DNA of 64,000 nt, taken from NCBI GenBank assembly GCA_014218235.1, contig CM024760.1, positions 67,210,961-67,274,960 on the forward strand, in the 5' to 3' direction. The notes beneath the pieces are model-generated. The model was given only the letters and a program-made list of their open reading frames with translations, made no database searches and was not told the origin of the DNA. Origin of the DNA: Colocasia esculenta (Eukaryota; Streptophyta; Magnoliopsida; Alismatales; Araceae). Made by a program: the position numbers and the translations under genes. Within the stretch, counting starts at the first letter, position 1, and each line of letters begins with the position of its first letter. Below, piece after piece: positions 10,353-22,512 of the stretch.

Positions 10353-11740
10353 TGTTGCGTGTGCGGAATCAGTTATGACGGTAATCTAGAAGGGGCGTTC
10401 AATAGATTACCACCAATTAAATGCAAATAGACCTTAGTTTCGAGATTAAAATAGATTATAGGAAAGCTTATAAGGATATGAATCATGTTTGAATCTAAAC
10501 ATGTGTGTGGAATGTGTTTAGAGGATTAGCAGTATGGAGGATGTGAGAACAAGTTATCGTGCCTATCAAACATCTAGCGATAGATCAATGCAAACCACAG
10601 GACATGATGATTTAAGGTGGTTTGGATTACACAACTTGTGTATCCTATGTCCACCGTCCACACACACACACACGCCAAACTGCTTATCAAGCAAGTTCAA
10701 CACAAACAACCATACACACACAAGGTCTAAGATGAACAAGATCTCAGATCAACCCACACACATGTGGAATGAGCACAAGAATTACTCAAACCAACAACAC
10801 ACGTGAAAGGAAAAGTTAAAGTGTAGGAAGAGTTCAGAGTGAAAGAACAGATTGAATAGATGAACTCTTCAAGTCCTTCGTCTAGATGATCTTCAGACTT
10901 CAAGTTGTAGAAGATCTGATGTTGATGCCTGAGCCTCGTGGACGAAACCGTTCCAACCTTGTCTTCTGAAATGGATCTCCTAGTTGCTGATGCTTGAGAC
11001 TTGGAGCAGAGAATAGGGAAAACCTTCTTCTATTTCTTCTAGGCTTGGGAGTTGATGTGGAGGCTCCTTGCTGTGAAAAGGAGGCTAAATGATCTATATA
11101 TAGGAGTGTCCTAGTCTCATACAACTCGTGTACGAGGGAGAAAGGACACCCTAACAAAGATCACATGTTTCTCACATGATGCGACTTATCCTGTGGCTGT
11201 CAACAGATGCCCATCAGCTGTCGACATATACTACAACATATCTGCCTTCCAGAACTGAATTTTTGAACCAAAGGCTGGGCTGTCGACAAATGCAACACGG
11301 TTGTCGACAGTTGCTGCTTATATTGGTTTTCCAGAAACTTTCAGATGAAACTCTTCAGTGGTTGTCGACAGGTGAGTCCTGGTCTGTCGACATCTGTTGT
11401 TCTCTTTGGTTTTCCAAAACCTGGTTGTTGGAAGGACTTCAGTGGCTGTCGACAGGTGTAGTGGTGCTGTCGACAGCTGTTGCTTGAATTCTTCTATACA
11501 AAACCTTTTTTTCTTAAGGTTTCTTCATGTTGTGCACTTTCTTTTCCATGTAATTTCCTACAAGGAAGAAGATTCAAATTAGATATCTTGTAGACATATA
11601 TCTAAGACATTTTGTCATGATGGCATGTCATTTTACGATTCTGTCATTGTGTCATTTTATCACATTGTGTAATCATAAAAAACATACAATTATCATGAAT
11701 GTCATGCAGGCATAACTCAAAATCCCGTCTCTACCCAATC
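10353..11740 (-). repeat. 5' LTR of copia B (outer boundary approximate)
   Basis: It starts on the plus strand at TGTTGCGTGTGCGG beside the primer site. It includes a short C-rich sense end (10370-10380) and the TGTCGACA pair cluster at 11198-11475. Upward it abuts LTR remnant Y, whose recognisable homology starts near 11745. No matching 3' LTR was found near 2.9 kb, so the outer end and target duplication cannot be fixed. Confidence 0.6.
11198..11475. repeat. Four TGTCGACA pairs in the copia B LTR
   Basis: Palindromes at 11198 (TGTCAACA)/11219, 11281/11302, 11363/11385 and 11447/11468. Start-to-start distances are 21, 21, 22 and 21 bp. Between pairs the sequence is unrelated apart from a loosely repeated GGTTTTCCAGAAACTT-like segment, so this is not a plain tandem array. 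Confidence 0.9.
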
Positions 11741-11744
11741 TCAC

Positions 11745-14700
11745 CAGGTACTATATGTATCAACATAATAATAGGGCCTAAATAATGAACATAATAATAG
11801 GGCCCAAATAATGAACATAACTAAGCTTTTATTCAAATATCAAACCCTTCATTTCATTTAAAAATAGAACTAATACATACTCTTTCAATGTTGAACTACA
11901 TGACTAAGACTTAATGAAAAGGGAAAATTACATTAAACCTTACTACCTACTACATCAATCTACTCTCATAGTAATAATGATAAACAATAGATTGGAACAC
12001 GCTCATCATTCTGACGCATTCCCATCAAAGTCTTGGCCTTCGTCTTCCCCTTCAATGTCACATATGATGTTGAAAAGTAGGGAATGAGCAAACTAGCCCA
12101 GTAAGATTTATATCTCAATGTGCGGGTAATGATATAAGTGATAATGCTTTAGAACTATGTAGGCACAATTATCAAGATATGCAAGAACGATAAAACCAAT
12201 CAAACACAATACGTGAACAAGATAGATTGAACAATAGTGATTGAACAAGATCTAGAATGATATAACGAGCAAGAACAATCAATAGAGTAGTATTTACAAG
12301 CATGCAAGATATCACTTAATTGCAAAAATGTAGGATGTCAATAGTTTGAAAGAACGTAGGATGACCATATCACGCAAGCAAGTAAGCACGCACGAGCACG
12401 AACTTTGAACACATCACACTTATTCAAGCACGAAGACACTAATGTGCACTAAGGATCTATGCCACCTTGGAATGTCCATTAGGACACGTGTATGTGGTTA
12501 TTGTATCCAGCATTCAACACGACACTATTTCCTAACGCAGATGCAATGTCAATAATCATTATACCCCATGGTTAATAGTATATTTATGACTCGCTGTCAT
12601 TGGGGCTAGACTAGAGCCCTTGGACACTTGCCGTGTCTGATCAGCATCTCGCTATTTTCAAATGTAGCTACCCACAGTCATTCATGGCTAATAACAAGAG
12701 TTTCAAGAAGTATACATTGCAATATCATGTCCATGATGATTTCAAGAAGACAAGTCATGTGAACATGATTTCATGATAATAATAGTCAAGAGAGAATTCT
12801 CAGCCGCATAACGGTGAAATTTACACTTTAGTTAAATCCTTTCATTAATGGCTTGAGTCTATGATTATAGGGTCACACTCATGACAAATAGACGGGAAAG
12901 GAAGTGTACGCTATCTCCAGAGAACTTCAATGGTACAACCAACTCGATCACCACGAGGGAATCCATGGAGTACAGAGATTATGGAGGTCTTAGAGAAAAG
13001 GTCACTAGTCTTTCGATACGGAATGACTGATGGAGAGTTTCCAATTCCCCAATAAAGGGTTGCCTATATGTGCAAGAGTGTAGTGTAGATTCTGCCTCAA
13101 TATCACAATCTATCGATTTAAAACAAGCGGAAAGCAAGTAACGTGATGACCCAATATAGAACATGCAATTATAGTAACATGCTTTGTAATATTTTAACAC
13201 GATATACATTCACTTTAACAAGCTAGATTCTGAAGATGAACATATCAATCTCTGGAGGAATAGATCACGAAATTAGGAATGATTAGAATAACTTTCAGAT
13301 CTTTATGTCTTTTTCATGAGTTAAGATGTTTTATGCCCTGCATAGATTCAACAGTACATCTGTAACACCTAACATAGAAGACATACACTAAGACTGTGTA
13401 AAACAGGTCTCAAGTAGGCTTTAGAATACGCGACGGGTTTAGTCGTCACCTATTTCTTAGGTTCCTAGCAATTAAAACAGATACACAGTCGACTATCTAA
13501 ATCATGAAGCGGATAACAGTCACATTTAGATAAAATTAGTTTGACCAATAGATTCCGGACAGACACGCGACATGACAGACTGACGTGTTCATGGAAATCG
13601 GTGTAGAAACGCGACGACCTTGATGGACGCGTTGAAGGGCAATCTGTACAGGGTATCGATTGAGGACATTGAATCATGACGGATCGTGCCGATGTGTTCA
13701 TGGGACTTTGAAATATGAACGGCATATGTGGAAACGAGGGAAAGAAAACGATAGAATCGTGACGCCACGTACTGTCGCATCCTAGACATGCACGGAAAAC
13801 CTGGCGACGCATAGTTTGATGCTATCTAAACATGTCAGGATGAACTAAAACACAACGGTCATGTTTGTCACCATTAAGGTAATCACGATGGGTTAGCCTG
13901 TCGTGATACCAGTCTCATAAATGTGATGTCTATAGTGGTCGCAGTTTAGGGTTCAACCTGAAAACTGGAAAAACAGTGCAATCATGCATGTAACACTTAT
14001 AACTCAAGATCTAGGGCTCTTGAGACAAAACTATGAACATGAAAGCTGTAGAGGATGATGAGTAGAAGAGAACTATTTGGTCTTGAGATGTGTGAAACAT
14101 GGTATGAACACTAAAAGCCCGAATCATACATGATGTTTGGAAAACACTTAATACTCGATGCATGATTGATGAAAATTGGAGAAAACAAGTGCATATGAAC
14201 CTAGACTCGATTAACTTTCACATGGTATATGATTTGTTCATGTTTGACCTCAGAACACCTACCTTTGATCGATGCTAAGATGAGTCTTCTGCAGATCGTT
14301 GCAATACGCAGGTAGGGGAAAAGAGCTCCAGTTGGGGGTGATCTCCACCTCCTATGGTGCTCAACCTATGTTGCTCACGACCCCAGCAAGTTGGTAACTC
14401 ATCCACAAGGGGTGATGAGTATTTATAGATCTAGGGTTGTTTAGAAGTCCTAATGTGTTAGGAAAGGAAAGTTCCAAGTTTTGGTTAATCCCTTCCAAGT
14501 TTTGAGGATTCCCATCCCAATTGGAGTATGATAGTCTTTAGGAAACTCATACTATGGTTAGGCATGAATTTGGGTTAGCATGGAAGTCTAATTTCCCTAG
14601 ATTTTGCCCGAAATGCCCTTTCCAATTAATCCCCATTTTGAGCTACGAATTTCCATGGTATTTTCTTACCTAAATTTATTTATGGGCCATGAGCTATCCA

Positions 14701-15063
14701 TTAGTCCAATTTCTATGATGGACTATCAATACATATTGTTTGTAGTCTACCCATCATTTTTAATTTAGTTTATGATCATATTTTGTGCACATGATAATGG
14801 ATTTTCAATTAAATCCCTAATTACTTTAATTATTCACACAACGCCTTAAACTTGGCCGATCGGATTTTGCTTCACATGAAATTCTTCGTGGGTCATTAGG
14901 GAGTATTGTTTAGAGTTGAACTATGATTTTTTTATGGAATTTTTGGATGTGTTTTTGTACATACGATAATGGCACGTACGTTTTTACCATTTCAATAATA
15001 TGGAAATTTATCATTTTTAATTTATTTCTTATTTTCAAATTTTGAACTTTCTGGGGTGCTACA
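11745..15063 (-). mobile_element. LTR remnant Y (Tekay-like, minus orientation)
   Basis: About 3.3 kb homologous to solo LTR X (17675 onward): both share the ATAGGGCCCAA region, the AGGATTTATATCTCAATGTGCGG-like segment, the conserved ~65 bp block (12931-12992) and an ending GGTGCTACA (15063). About 110 bp at the start are missing relative to X, where it abuts the copia B LTR. In minus sense it begins TGTAGCACC, like the Tekay LTR start TGTAGCAACC. CpG dyads occur at 13430-13910, for example ATCACGA/TCGTGAT at 13882-13907. Short open frames have no recognisable domain. Confidence 0.75.
12931..12992 (-). repeat. Shared non-coding block, copy in Y
   Basis: Plus strand reads GGTACAACCAACTCG, then GGGAATCCATGG and GGAGGTCTT. 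The same ordered words occur at 18921, 38199 and, inverted, at 61313. Confidence 0.85.
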
Positions 15064-16547
15064 GTTGCCATGGGTAACTTACCTCTATATAAGAGGCGGA
15101 CACTCCACATGCACAGGTACATTATTCTGCTCGTAAGGTTAGGCCATTCTTCTTGGCTACGACTGACTTGAGTGTTAGAGTTCTTCCCACCGAGGCCTTT
15201 TGCTGGGCTTTATAGGTTCTCAGTTGTCAAGGTCAGGAACTCAAAGTAGGCATCTTAGATCAGCTGAGTGGACCTCAGTTTGATCACCTTGGCTTGGACA
15301 CCTCGCTTTGGTCACCTCAGTGGTCACCTCGACTTGAGCCGGCCACCATTACGAATAGTAACACATAGTATGAGGTAATTTTGCTGAGAAAGTCACAAAA
15401 GATGTCATGCATGATGTTGTAGAACCATTTATCTTAATTTTACATCTAGCGGGGATAAATTTGTGGATAGGTATTTCACAAGACTTACATAAACCATTTC
15501 TTTATTTATTTTTATCATTTATGAGTATTATTTCATAAAAAAATTATGCTTGCTTCTTTATCCGGTATTGGCACGTTGTCCAACTCATTGTACACTACCA
15601 GAATCATATGTGATCAAAACTTTCCTGAAATGTTTGAATTCAAAACTAGGTAAAATTAAAGCAATACAACTGCAATATAAATATTTTTGCCTATTACTTT
15701 ATTATTTCATTATATTTTATATGCAAAATTGTGGGTAGACAAGAAACTCTTCTAAAATTTCTCAAATATCAAGCCAACTATCATATTCTATCAAAGAAGA
15801 TTTGCTCTAATTAATTGACCAAAAATTTCTAAACGACATTCGAGCAACATGTTTGGTAAAAAACATGAACACATGTAATACATTTTAAGCATTTGTTGTA
15901 CTTGATGTCAATTTATGTTGTGGAATTTAGTGTTTTGATTTTCTATAAGTGAAATTTTACGATTTGACAAATTACTACAATGCAAATTAGTCTGAATGTG
16001 ACATTGGTAAAAGTGGTGAAAATTAAAATGGAATACAATTAGTTTTACAACTCATAAAACAAATGTGAAAGGAAAGTAAAATCAAATGGTGGCAAATTTT
16101 GGTTTGAAAATTGCTCTATTTTTGCAAGATTTGTTGTCCCAAGGTATTACTTATATTTTTTTTAATTATGTTCACTATATATTCATTATAAAGTTGTATA
16201 TGTTTCAAAAAATTTATTCTTCTTCTAATATTTGTCAGATACCAAGTTTAACATAAAGCTATCAATCATATTGGAAATGCTTCATTTATGTTATTTGATT
16301 AAGTGACCATTCAAATTCTTAAAGAAACTGCAACAAATTTGCTTGAAAAAAATTGTTAAAGATAAATTATCAGAAGAAGTTAAATCTATACAATATATCT
16401 TCAAATTCTAAAAACTAAATATTTTTCTTTCTTGACATGATGGAGATAGTGATTCCTTCCCAGAAGAATTAAATAAATTTCTTTATAGAAAAATTATCTT
16501 CAAAATTCAAATTTCAGACTTTAATCTTCATCAGAAATGACATATTT
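15064..16547. other. AT-rich non-coding stretch, no gene seen
   Basis: 15064-15360 is moderately GC-rich, with a TATATAAGAGG-like box at 15088 and repeated GGTCACCTC words near 15315; it may be a leader or LTR of an old element. 15360-16547 is AT-rich with only short open frames and no recognisable domain. Confidence 0.5.
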
Positions 16548-17669
16548 TTGTAGCGACGTGACCCCTCTCCCGGCTAGCTAAGGTATGACACATACACACA
16601 AACGGAGTAATCATACGCACATTGTTATGGGAAGTCTTTTGTCCTGCATGAGATACCTATGTTGACCAATCACAAGAGCAGTGCATAGAAGGACAACAAG
16701 TTAACTCACTGCACCGAACACCAGTGCCCACAAGACATAGACACACACCACAGTTGTTCGTTTATTACATGCCAGAAAGGATTTAAATTCATCATTAACA
16801 CAAAAGGTGGCATGGCCACAACTTAAACACTGTTTAACCTTCATATCAACTAGCCTAAAGTATAAGCATATCAAAGGAGGTCAGCTTGAGAGGGAACTTC
16901 TTCAGGATGAAGCATCTAAAATGGGTTTGAACAAAGATATGAGTTCTAAGGGAACTCAGTAGACATAACCCAATGTAAGCTATAGAGTAGACATGTAGAA
17001 TAATAAATGCACAAAGCAGATAGCATGCATACAAGGATAGTCAGTTATGGAGCTTAAACAAATCAAGGCATCATCAAATCTCTCCTGGGTGGTTAAGCAT
17101 GTAACTAATCTCCTGTTGAAATAGGAAGCAAACATGTATGTATACATAACTAACTGTTGCCTAGTGGACTGAGCCTAAACAGCCACGTTTAACTTGTGGG
17201 ATGAAACTGTCGTCACGACTGACAACTCATGTATCATGCCAAACACGAGATTGTCCTAAATTACCATCCCAGAGAGAGAAAGAGATTCATAATAGCTTGC
17301 CAATGAGGTCATAACATAGCATGCAGATGTTCATGTAGCAATGACAAAAAGATCGGGACAACGAGGAACATCTTGTTATGCCTACCTTGGTGTAGGAAAA
17401 ACCAATCCAAAGCTCCAAGAAGAACTGGATGCCCCAGGCTGCCAAGAAGCTGTACGGCTCTAAGCTCTAACCCTTGGATTCCCAACGGCCAGAAGACAGA
17501 AGGTTCTCCGAAAAAAAACATCACAAGGCTATAAAAGGGGTTTAAAGTTCAAAGGGGTGATATTAACAAGGGGATCCAGACACTTGGCCAACATGCAGGC
17601 CAAAGAGAGACACAAATCCAGTGGGAATTGACTAATGGGAGTATAAGTGGAAGATCTCCACAGATCGGT
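16548..17669. mobile_element. Fragment W, probable LTR into which X inserted
   Basis: It begins TGTAGCGACGTGACCCC, like gypsy LTR ends here, and runs into the target duplication of X at 17670. The other side of the original sequence resumes after X at about 55452 (AATTTGCGGG). Short open frames only. Family not determined. Confidence 0.45.
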
Positions 17670-17674
17670 AGCGT
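17670..17674. repeat. Target duplication AGCGT left of solo LTR X
   Basis: AGCGT precedes TGTCACGTCCC. The same pentamer follows the LTR end GGTGCTACA at 55442-55452, and a mutated form (GAGCATGATTTG context) follows the first end at 53892. Confidence 0.85.
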
Positions 17675-20373
17675 TGTCACGTCCCGAGAATTACGCAGCG
17701 GATATTAATTTGGATAATTTGAGTCGATATTCCGAGATGTGAATAGTCGACAAATAAGCCTCTAGCTAGCACGCACTAAGTGTATAACAACACAACATCA
17801 TCATAGGGCCCAAGCATTGAACTCAATGAAAATAGTATTCAAAACTCATTTCATTGTATCTAGGGAACTATTACAACTCTTCCAATATTGGATAACATGA
17901 CTAAGACTCAATAAAAGCAAATTACATTATTCCTCACTTCCTACTACATGAAGCTAACACTCAAAGCAAACTAACTAATGGTAGACACAAGTGCTGGGAC
18001 GCATTCCCATCCTCGACTTGCTCCTCTTCTTGTATTTCATAGTCACCTAAAATGGTTAAAAGTAGGGGATGAGCAAACTAGTCCAGTAGGATTTATATTT
18101 CAATGTGCGGGCAATGATATAAGTGATTAACAATTTAGAACTAGGTAAGCACAATGATTATCATGATATGCATGTACGAATAAAACTCATTAAAACATGA
18201 TACATGAACAAGCTAGATAGAGTGATCATGATAGAGCAAGACCTTGAACAAGATAACAAGATAGAACTAGCAACAGATGACTTTGTACAAGCACGCAAGA
18301 TTTCACTTGATGTCAAGAACACAAGATATCACTAATTGCAATAAATGCAGGATGACCATATCATGCAAGCAAGCAAGCACGCACGCACGAGCACGATCAT
18401 GTAACACTAATCAGGCACGAGACACTAATGTACACCAAGGAAAGATCCACCTTGAAATGAACACTAGGACAAATGTATGTGGTTGTTGTATCTATCATTC
18501 AACACGTAAGTACTCCCAGCACAGATGCAACGCCAGTCATCATTATACCCCATAGTTAACAGTATATTTATGACTCTCTGTCATTGGGGCTAGACTGGAG
18601 CCCTTAGACACTCGCCGTGCCCAGTCAGCATCTCATTTCAATTTTAAATATAGATACCCACAATAATTAATAATGGCCAATGAGAGTTTCAATATGTAAG
18701 CATGTGTAATGTCATGTTCATGATGATGATGAGAACAAGTAGTAATTAGTATGAACATGATTCCATGATAATAATGGTCAAGAGATAAATTCGGCAGCAT
18801 AACGACACAATTTATACTTTAGTTCAATCTTTACATTAATGGCTTGAGTCTAGATTGTAAATCACACTCACGAGAACAAGAGAAGAAAGGAAGTGCACGC
18901 TATCTCCAGGGAACTTCAACGGTACAACCAACTCGGTCTCCATGAGGGAATCCACGGAGTACGGAGATTTACGGAGGTCTTAGAGAAAAGGTCGCTAGTC
19001 TACCGATATGGAATGACCGATAGAGAGCTTCCAAATCCCCAAGAAAGGGCTGCCTAGATGTGCAAGTGTGTAGTGAACACGTGTCTCAATCCACAATCCA
19101 CCGGTTTCAAACTTGCGGAAAACAATTAAATGATAACATGAGATGAAACTATGCAATTAACTAAACATGGTTTGCAATATTTTAATATAACAATTATCAT
19201 TTTAGCAAGATAGAATAGTAAGAAGAGTAAATCACTTGTTGCGTGAATGGTCACATCATTAAAGAGCAATTAGAATAACATTCATGTACTTATAGCTTTT
19301 TCAATGGGTTGATAACTTTTAGGCCACTTGACTGACTGAACAATACTTTCTGGTAATCATAACATACAAGACATACGACCTAGATTGACTGAAAAAGTCT
19401 CGGGTGGACTTTAGAAATTGCGACGAGTTTAGTCATCGTGGATCCTCATGGTTTATACAAAAAAATATGGTTTTCTTAGACGTAAAGTGGTTCCGACTGA
19501 AAATCACGACTGGTTAAGTCGTAGCGGTTCACAAATGACCGAAAATCGAAATACTATGCAAAACGAAGCATATGGGGGTTAGGGTAGACATATAAGTCAT
19601 GATTGGTCAACTGAAAATCATCAAAAACATGTCAAATTCGTGTCTGACACAGTGGCCACGATTTAATGAATCGCGTCCACATACTAGACGCGTTTCAAGT
19701 AGACAGATCGCGAACTGGGTTGCGCGATCTCGTGTTTTGGCTTGAAACACAAGGTTCTAGAGGTTTTTTGACGAAATGTTCAACATGAAACTTGTTGGAA
19801 ACTTGGAATAGAAGAGAACTATAGTTTGTAATCATTCAAGACAGCCTCAGGATGTGCAAAAAAGTCCATACAAACATAAAATGTGATTAACATGCGCGAT
19901 TTTGGGAAAATGCTTGTAACTCAAGATATACTCAATGAAATTGGATGAAACCACTTGGATATGAAAGTAGACTCGATGCTCTACACATTGGTATATGCTT
20001 TATTAAGATTTGGCCCGAGATCACCTACCTTTTGGGTTGAAGAAGTCACATTTTTCCAGAAAACCCGTGTTCAGACCACTTGCAGGAGAACGCTTACTGC
20101 ACTCGATCTACTGAATGAAAAATAGTCAAACTAGTGGGATTAGGAACTAAACTCGACCCTCTTTCCAGGGGTATAAGCCTTGCAAGGTTTGGTTAAGGTT
20201 TGGCCTACCTTTGGTCGACTCCAAGATGAGCTTTCTGCACAGGTTGATGCAGAATGCAGCCGGGAAGAAGCTCCGAGTTGGGGCGGTTTCCTCCTCCTTT
20301 GGGTGCTCAAGAATAGCCTCCCACAACCCCAACAATGTGTATTTTCATCCCCTAGGGTTTCATAGCATGTATA
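17675..20373 (-). mobile_element. Solo LTR X, left part
   Basis: It starts TGTCACGTCCCGAG and continues to the Sirevirus insertion at 20374, resuming at 53093. The rejoined LTR would be about 3.5 kb. It carries the shared block at 18921-18981 and several CpG dyads, for example AGATCGCG/CGCGATCT at 19705-19730 and ACGACT/AGTCGT near 19527. In minus sense it starts like the Tekay LTR. No internal domains lie between the two AGCGT copies apart from the nested elements, hence a solo LTR formed by recombination. Confidence 0.82.
18921..18981 (-). repeat. Shared non-coding block, copy in X
   Basis: GGTACAACCAACTCGG, then GGGAATCCACGG and TTACGGAGGTCTT. Closest to the Y copy, and also clearly matched by the Tat leader copy at 38199. 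Confidence 0.88.
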
Positions 20374-20644
20374 TGATGATCAGTTTATCCCCATGTAATT
20401 TTAATTAATTTCATATGTATTTTCGTGATTAACAAAACTAAACTAGATTTTATCAATAATATCTAATTATATTTCATAAAGTCTTAAGTACAGGAAAAAT
20501 ACCAAGGTCAAGAAAATCCAATAAAGGTATGCATTACTTCTCTAAAGCTTTAATCCTTTCAAAATAATATTTCTCTAAGTTCACATTGACTTCTGTTAAA
20601 AGTCATAATGATTTCTTTGTAAGACTGAAAAGTCATGTTATTTC

Positions 20645-21220
20645 AATCAAGTCGATCCCATAACGATTCTATAAGTCATCGCAACGATTTCTTTAGAACT
20701 CGTAACGACTTGCCTGTCAGAACGATTCTATAAGTCATCGCAACGATTTCTTTAGAACTCGCAACGACTTGCTCGCCGTAACGATTTCGTAAGTTACCGT
20801 AACGATTTCTTTAGAACTCGTAACGACTTGCCTGTCAGAACAATTCTATAAGTCATCGCAACGATTTCTTTAGAACTCGCAACGACTTGCTCGCCGTAAC
20901 GATTTGTAAGTTACCATAACGATTTCTTTAGAACTCGCAACGACTTGCTCGCTGTAACGATTTCGTAAGTTACCGTAACGATTTCTTTAGAACTCGCAAC
21001 GATTTGCTTTATGCAACGATTTCTTAAGCGCTCATAATGATTTGCTTTACGCAACGATTTCTTTAGCGCTCATAACGATTTGCTTTATGCAACGATTTCT
21101 TAAGCGCTCATAACGATTTGCTTTACGCAACGATTTCTTTAGCGCTCATAACAATTTGCCTTACACAACGATTTCTTTAGCGCTCATAACGATTTGCTTT
21201 ACGCAACGATTTCTTTAGAG
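20645..21220. repeat. AACGATTT tandem array in Sirevirus 5' LTR
   Basis: Two sub-arrays. The first (to about 20995) alternates AACGATTTCTTTAGAACTCGC and AACGACTTGCTCGCCGT. The second alternates AACGATTTGCTTTACGC (17) and AACGATTTCTTTAGCGCTCAT (21 bases). AACGATTT words therefore recur at 17 and 21 bp, a 38 bp period. About six units of the second type are present. The same array is at 51115-51730. Confidence 0.9.
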
Positions 21221-21225
21221 CTCAT
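21221..21225. repeat. Target duplication CTCAT left of the Tat element
   Basis: CTCAT at 21221-21225 and 40378-40382 flank the element. The 3' LTR of the Sirevirus reads GAGCTCATAACGAC across the empty site (51727). Confidence 0.92.
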
Positions 21226-22496
21226 TGTAATCATGGGATTTGTATCCCCTTTTGGATTGAAAATTATGAGTATAGGGATTAAGAACTGACCGTGATCGCC
21301 ACCAAAGTAATCGCCTCGGAGATGTAGACGTGGAGGGCTGACTACCTTGGAAAAGAAAAGGTGAAGGGAAGGCGTACCTGATAAAGCGACAGATCCAGTG
21401 TCGCCGTCCTTTCTCCTGAACGCGACAGAGGCTAAGGCGCCTTCCTGAACGCGACAATATCCTTGTCGCCTTCTCTTCAGAGGGACAGAGATGTGGATTC
21501 TTGTCTTCCTGCTCCTCAGCCGGCCAAGGGACAGGAGCCTCACTTCGTTCTAGCCTTCAAACACAGGATTGGGGCTTTTAACCCTTGGGGGTGTTAAGGA
21601 TGGGTGTGTGTTTTGTGTTCTAATGTTAAAATAGAAGAAAAAATGAACTATGCATGCATGAAATTGATGAAAAAAAGAGGAAAAGGGGGAGAGAATTGAA
21701 TAGCCGCTGGGAAAACGCCCTGGAGGGCTCTTCTGAGTCGTTTGGAGAGAAGACGCTCTTCTTGGAAGATGAAGCTCTCTAGATTCCCGAACTAATGGCT
21801 CCAGCCTTGCCCAAAAAGATGGAGAAATAAGGTTTTTATGGGTGATTATTCCCGAACAGGTTCTGAGAGGAATAATGGGCAAGAGTCCGACTATGGGCAA
21901 GTATGGCTGTGCAAGGGCCATTGGAACTCGGAAAGGAGCATGTTAGGAAGGTCTCATCCGAATTTGAGAGAATTTGGACTCAATTTGGACGTCCAAAAGA
22001 AGCAATTACCATCAATAGCATGGGTCCAAATCAGCCTCGGATTGAGTTTCCTGTTTAAGGCCCAGAATGCGACGGCCATGGTGTCGCCCTCTGAATGCGA
22101 CACCTCGACATGTCGCCTTCCTCATATGGAAGGTGAACTTGAGTTATTTTCGATTTTCTGAGGGATTTAAAATATAGAATTACCAATGCGACATGGGGTA
22201 TGTTGTTTTTAGGAAGGCGACCTAGGGCCTGTCGCCTTCTGGTCCTTTCTGCATTTCAGCATGTAATGTGTCCAATCAGCCATGCACGGCCTTCAAGATG
22301 AAATGTCGGACTTATACTCAGAGAGCTTATGGTGAAAGAGATTGATTGGACCAGGAAGGGTCCTCTAGGGCGATGAACTAATGGAAATGATGTCATGATC
22401 GGAGAAAGCCAGCTTGACGATGATGAGCCAACGTGGGGCATCAATAATACGACAAGGGATTTTGCTCGACTTATGGGTCAGAAATGGGTGTCTACA
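21226..22496 (-). repeat. Tat 3' LTR
   Basis: Plus-strand start TGTAATCATGGG, end GGGTGTCTACA, nearly identical to 39111-40377. Contains CpG dyads at 21386-21404, 21451-21469, 22069-22087, 22097-22116 and 22213-22239 (arms GAAGGCGAC and GTCGCCTTC). Open frames across it are chance. Confidence 0.93.
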
Positions 22497-22512
22497 GATT
22501 GCCCCTCCTTGA
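22497..22512 (-). promoter_or_regulatory. Tat polypurine tract
   Basis: The minus strand reads CAAGGAGGGGCAATC directly beside the 3' LTR, as expected for second-strand priming. Confidence 0.85.

Larger units (their letters stand above)
20374..21225 (+). repeat. Sirevirus 5' LTR, left part
   Basis: Begins TGATGATCAGTTTATCCCC, matching the 3' LTR start at 50884 (TGATCATCAGTCTGTCCCC). It ends in the tandem array at the Tat target site CTCAT (21221-21225). Confidence 0.92.

Noticed and set aside
12900..13000. Hammerhead ribozyme or tRNA-derived origin of the shared ~65 bp block
   Set aside because: No CTGANGA/GAAA core and no tRNA A/B boxes could be seen in the block.
20645..21220. CRISPR-like array
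   Set aside because: Units are contiguous tandem copies with no unique spacers, in a plant LTR and mirrored in the other LTR.
21550..22161. Open frames inside the Tat LTRs (both copies)
   Set aside because: No recognisable domain; frames are not equally preserved in the two LTRs.
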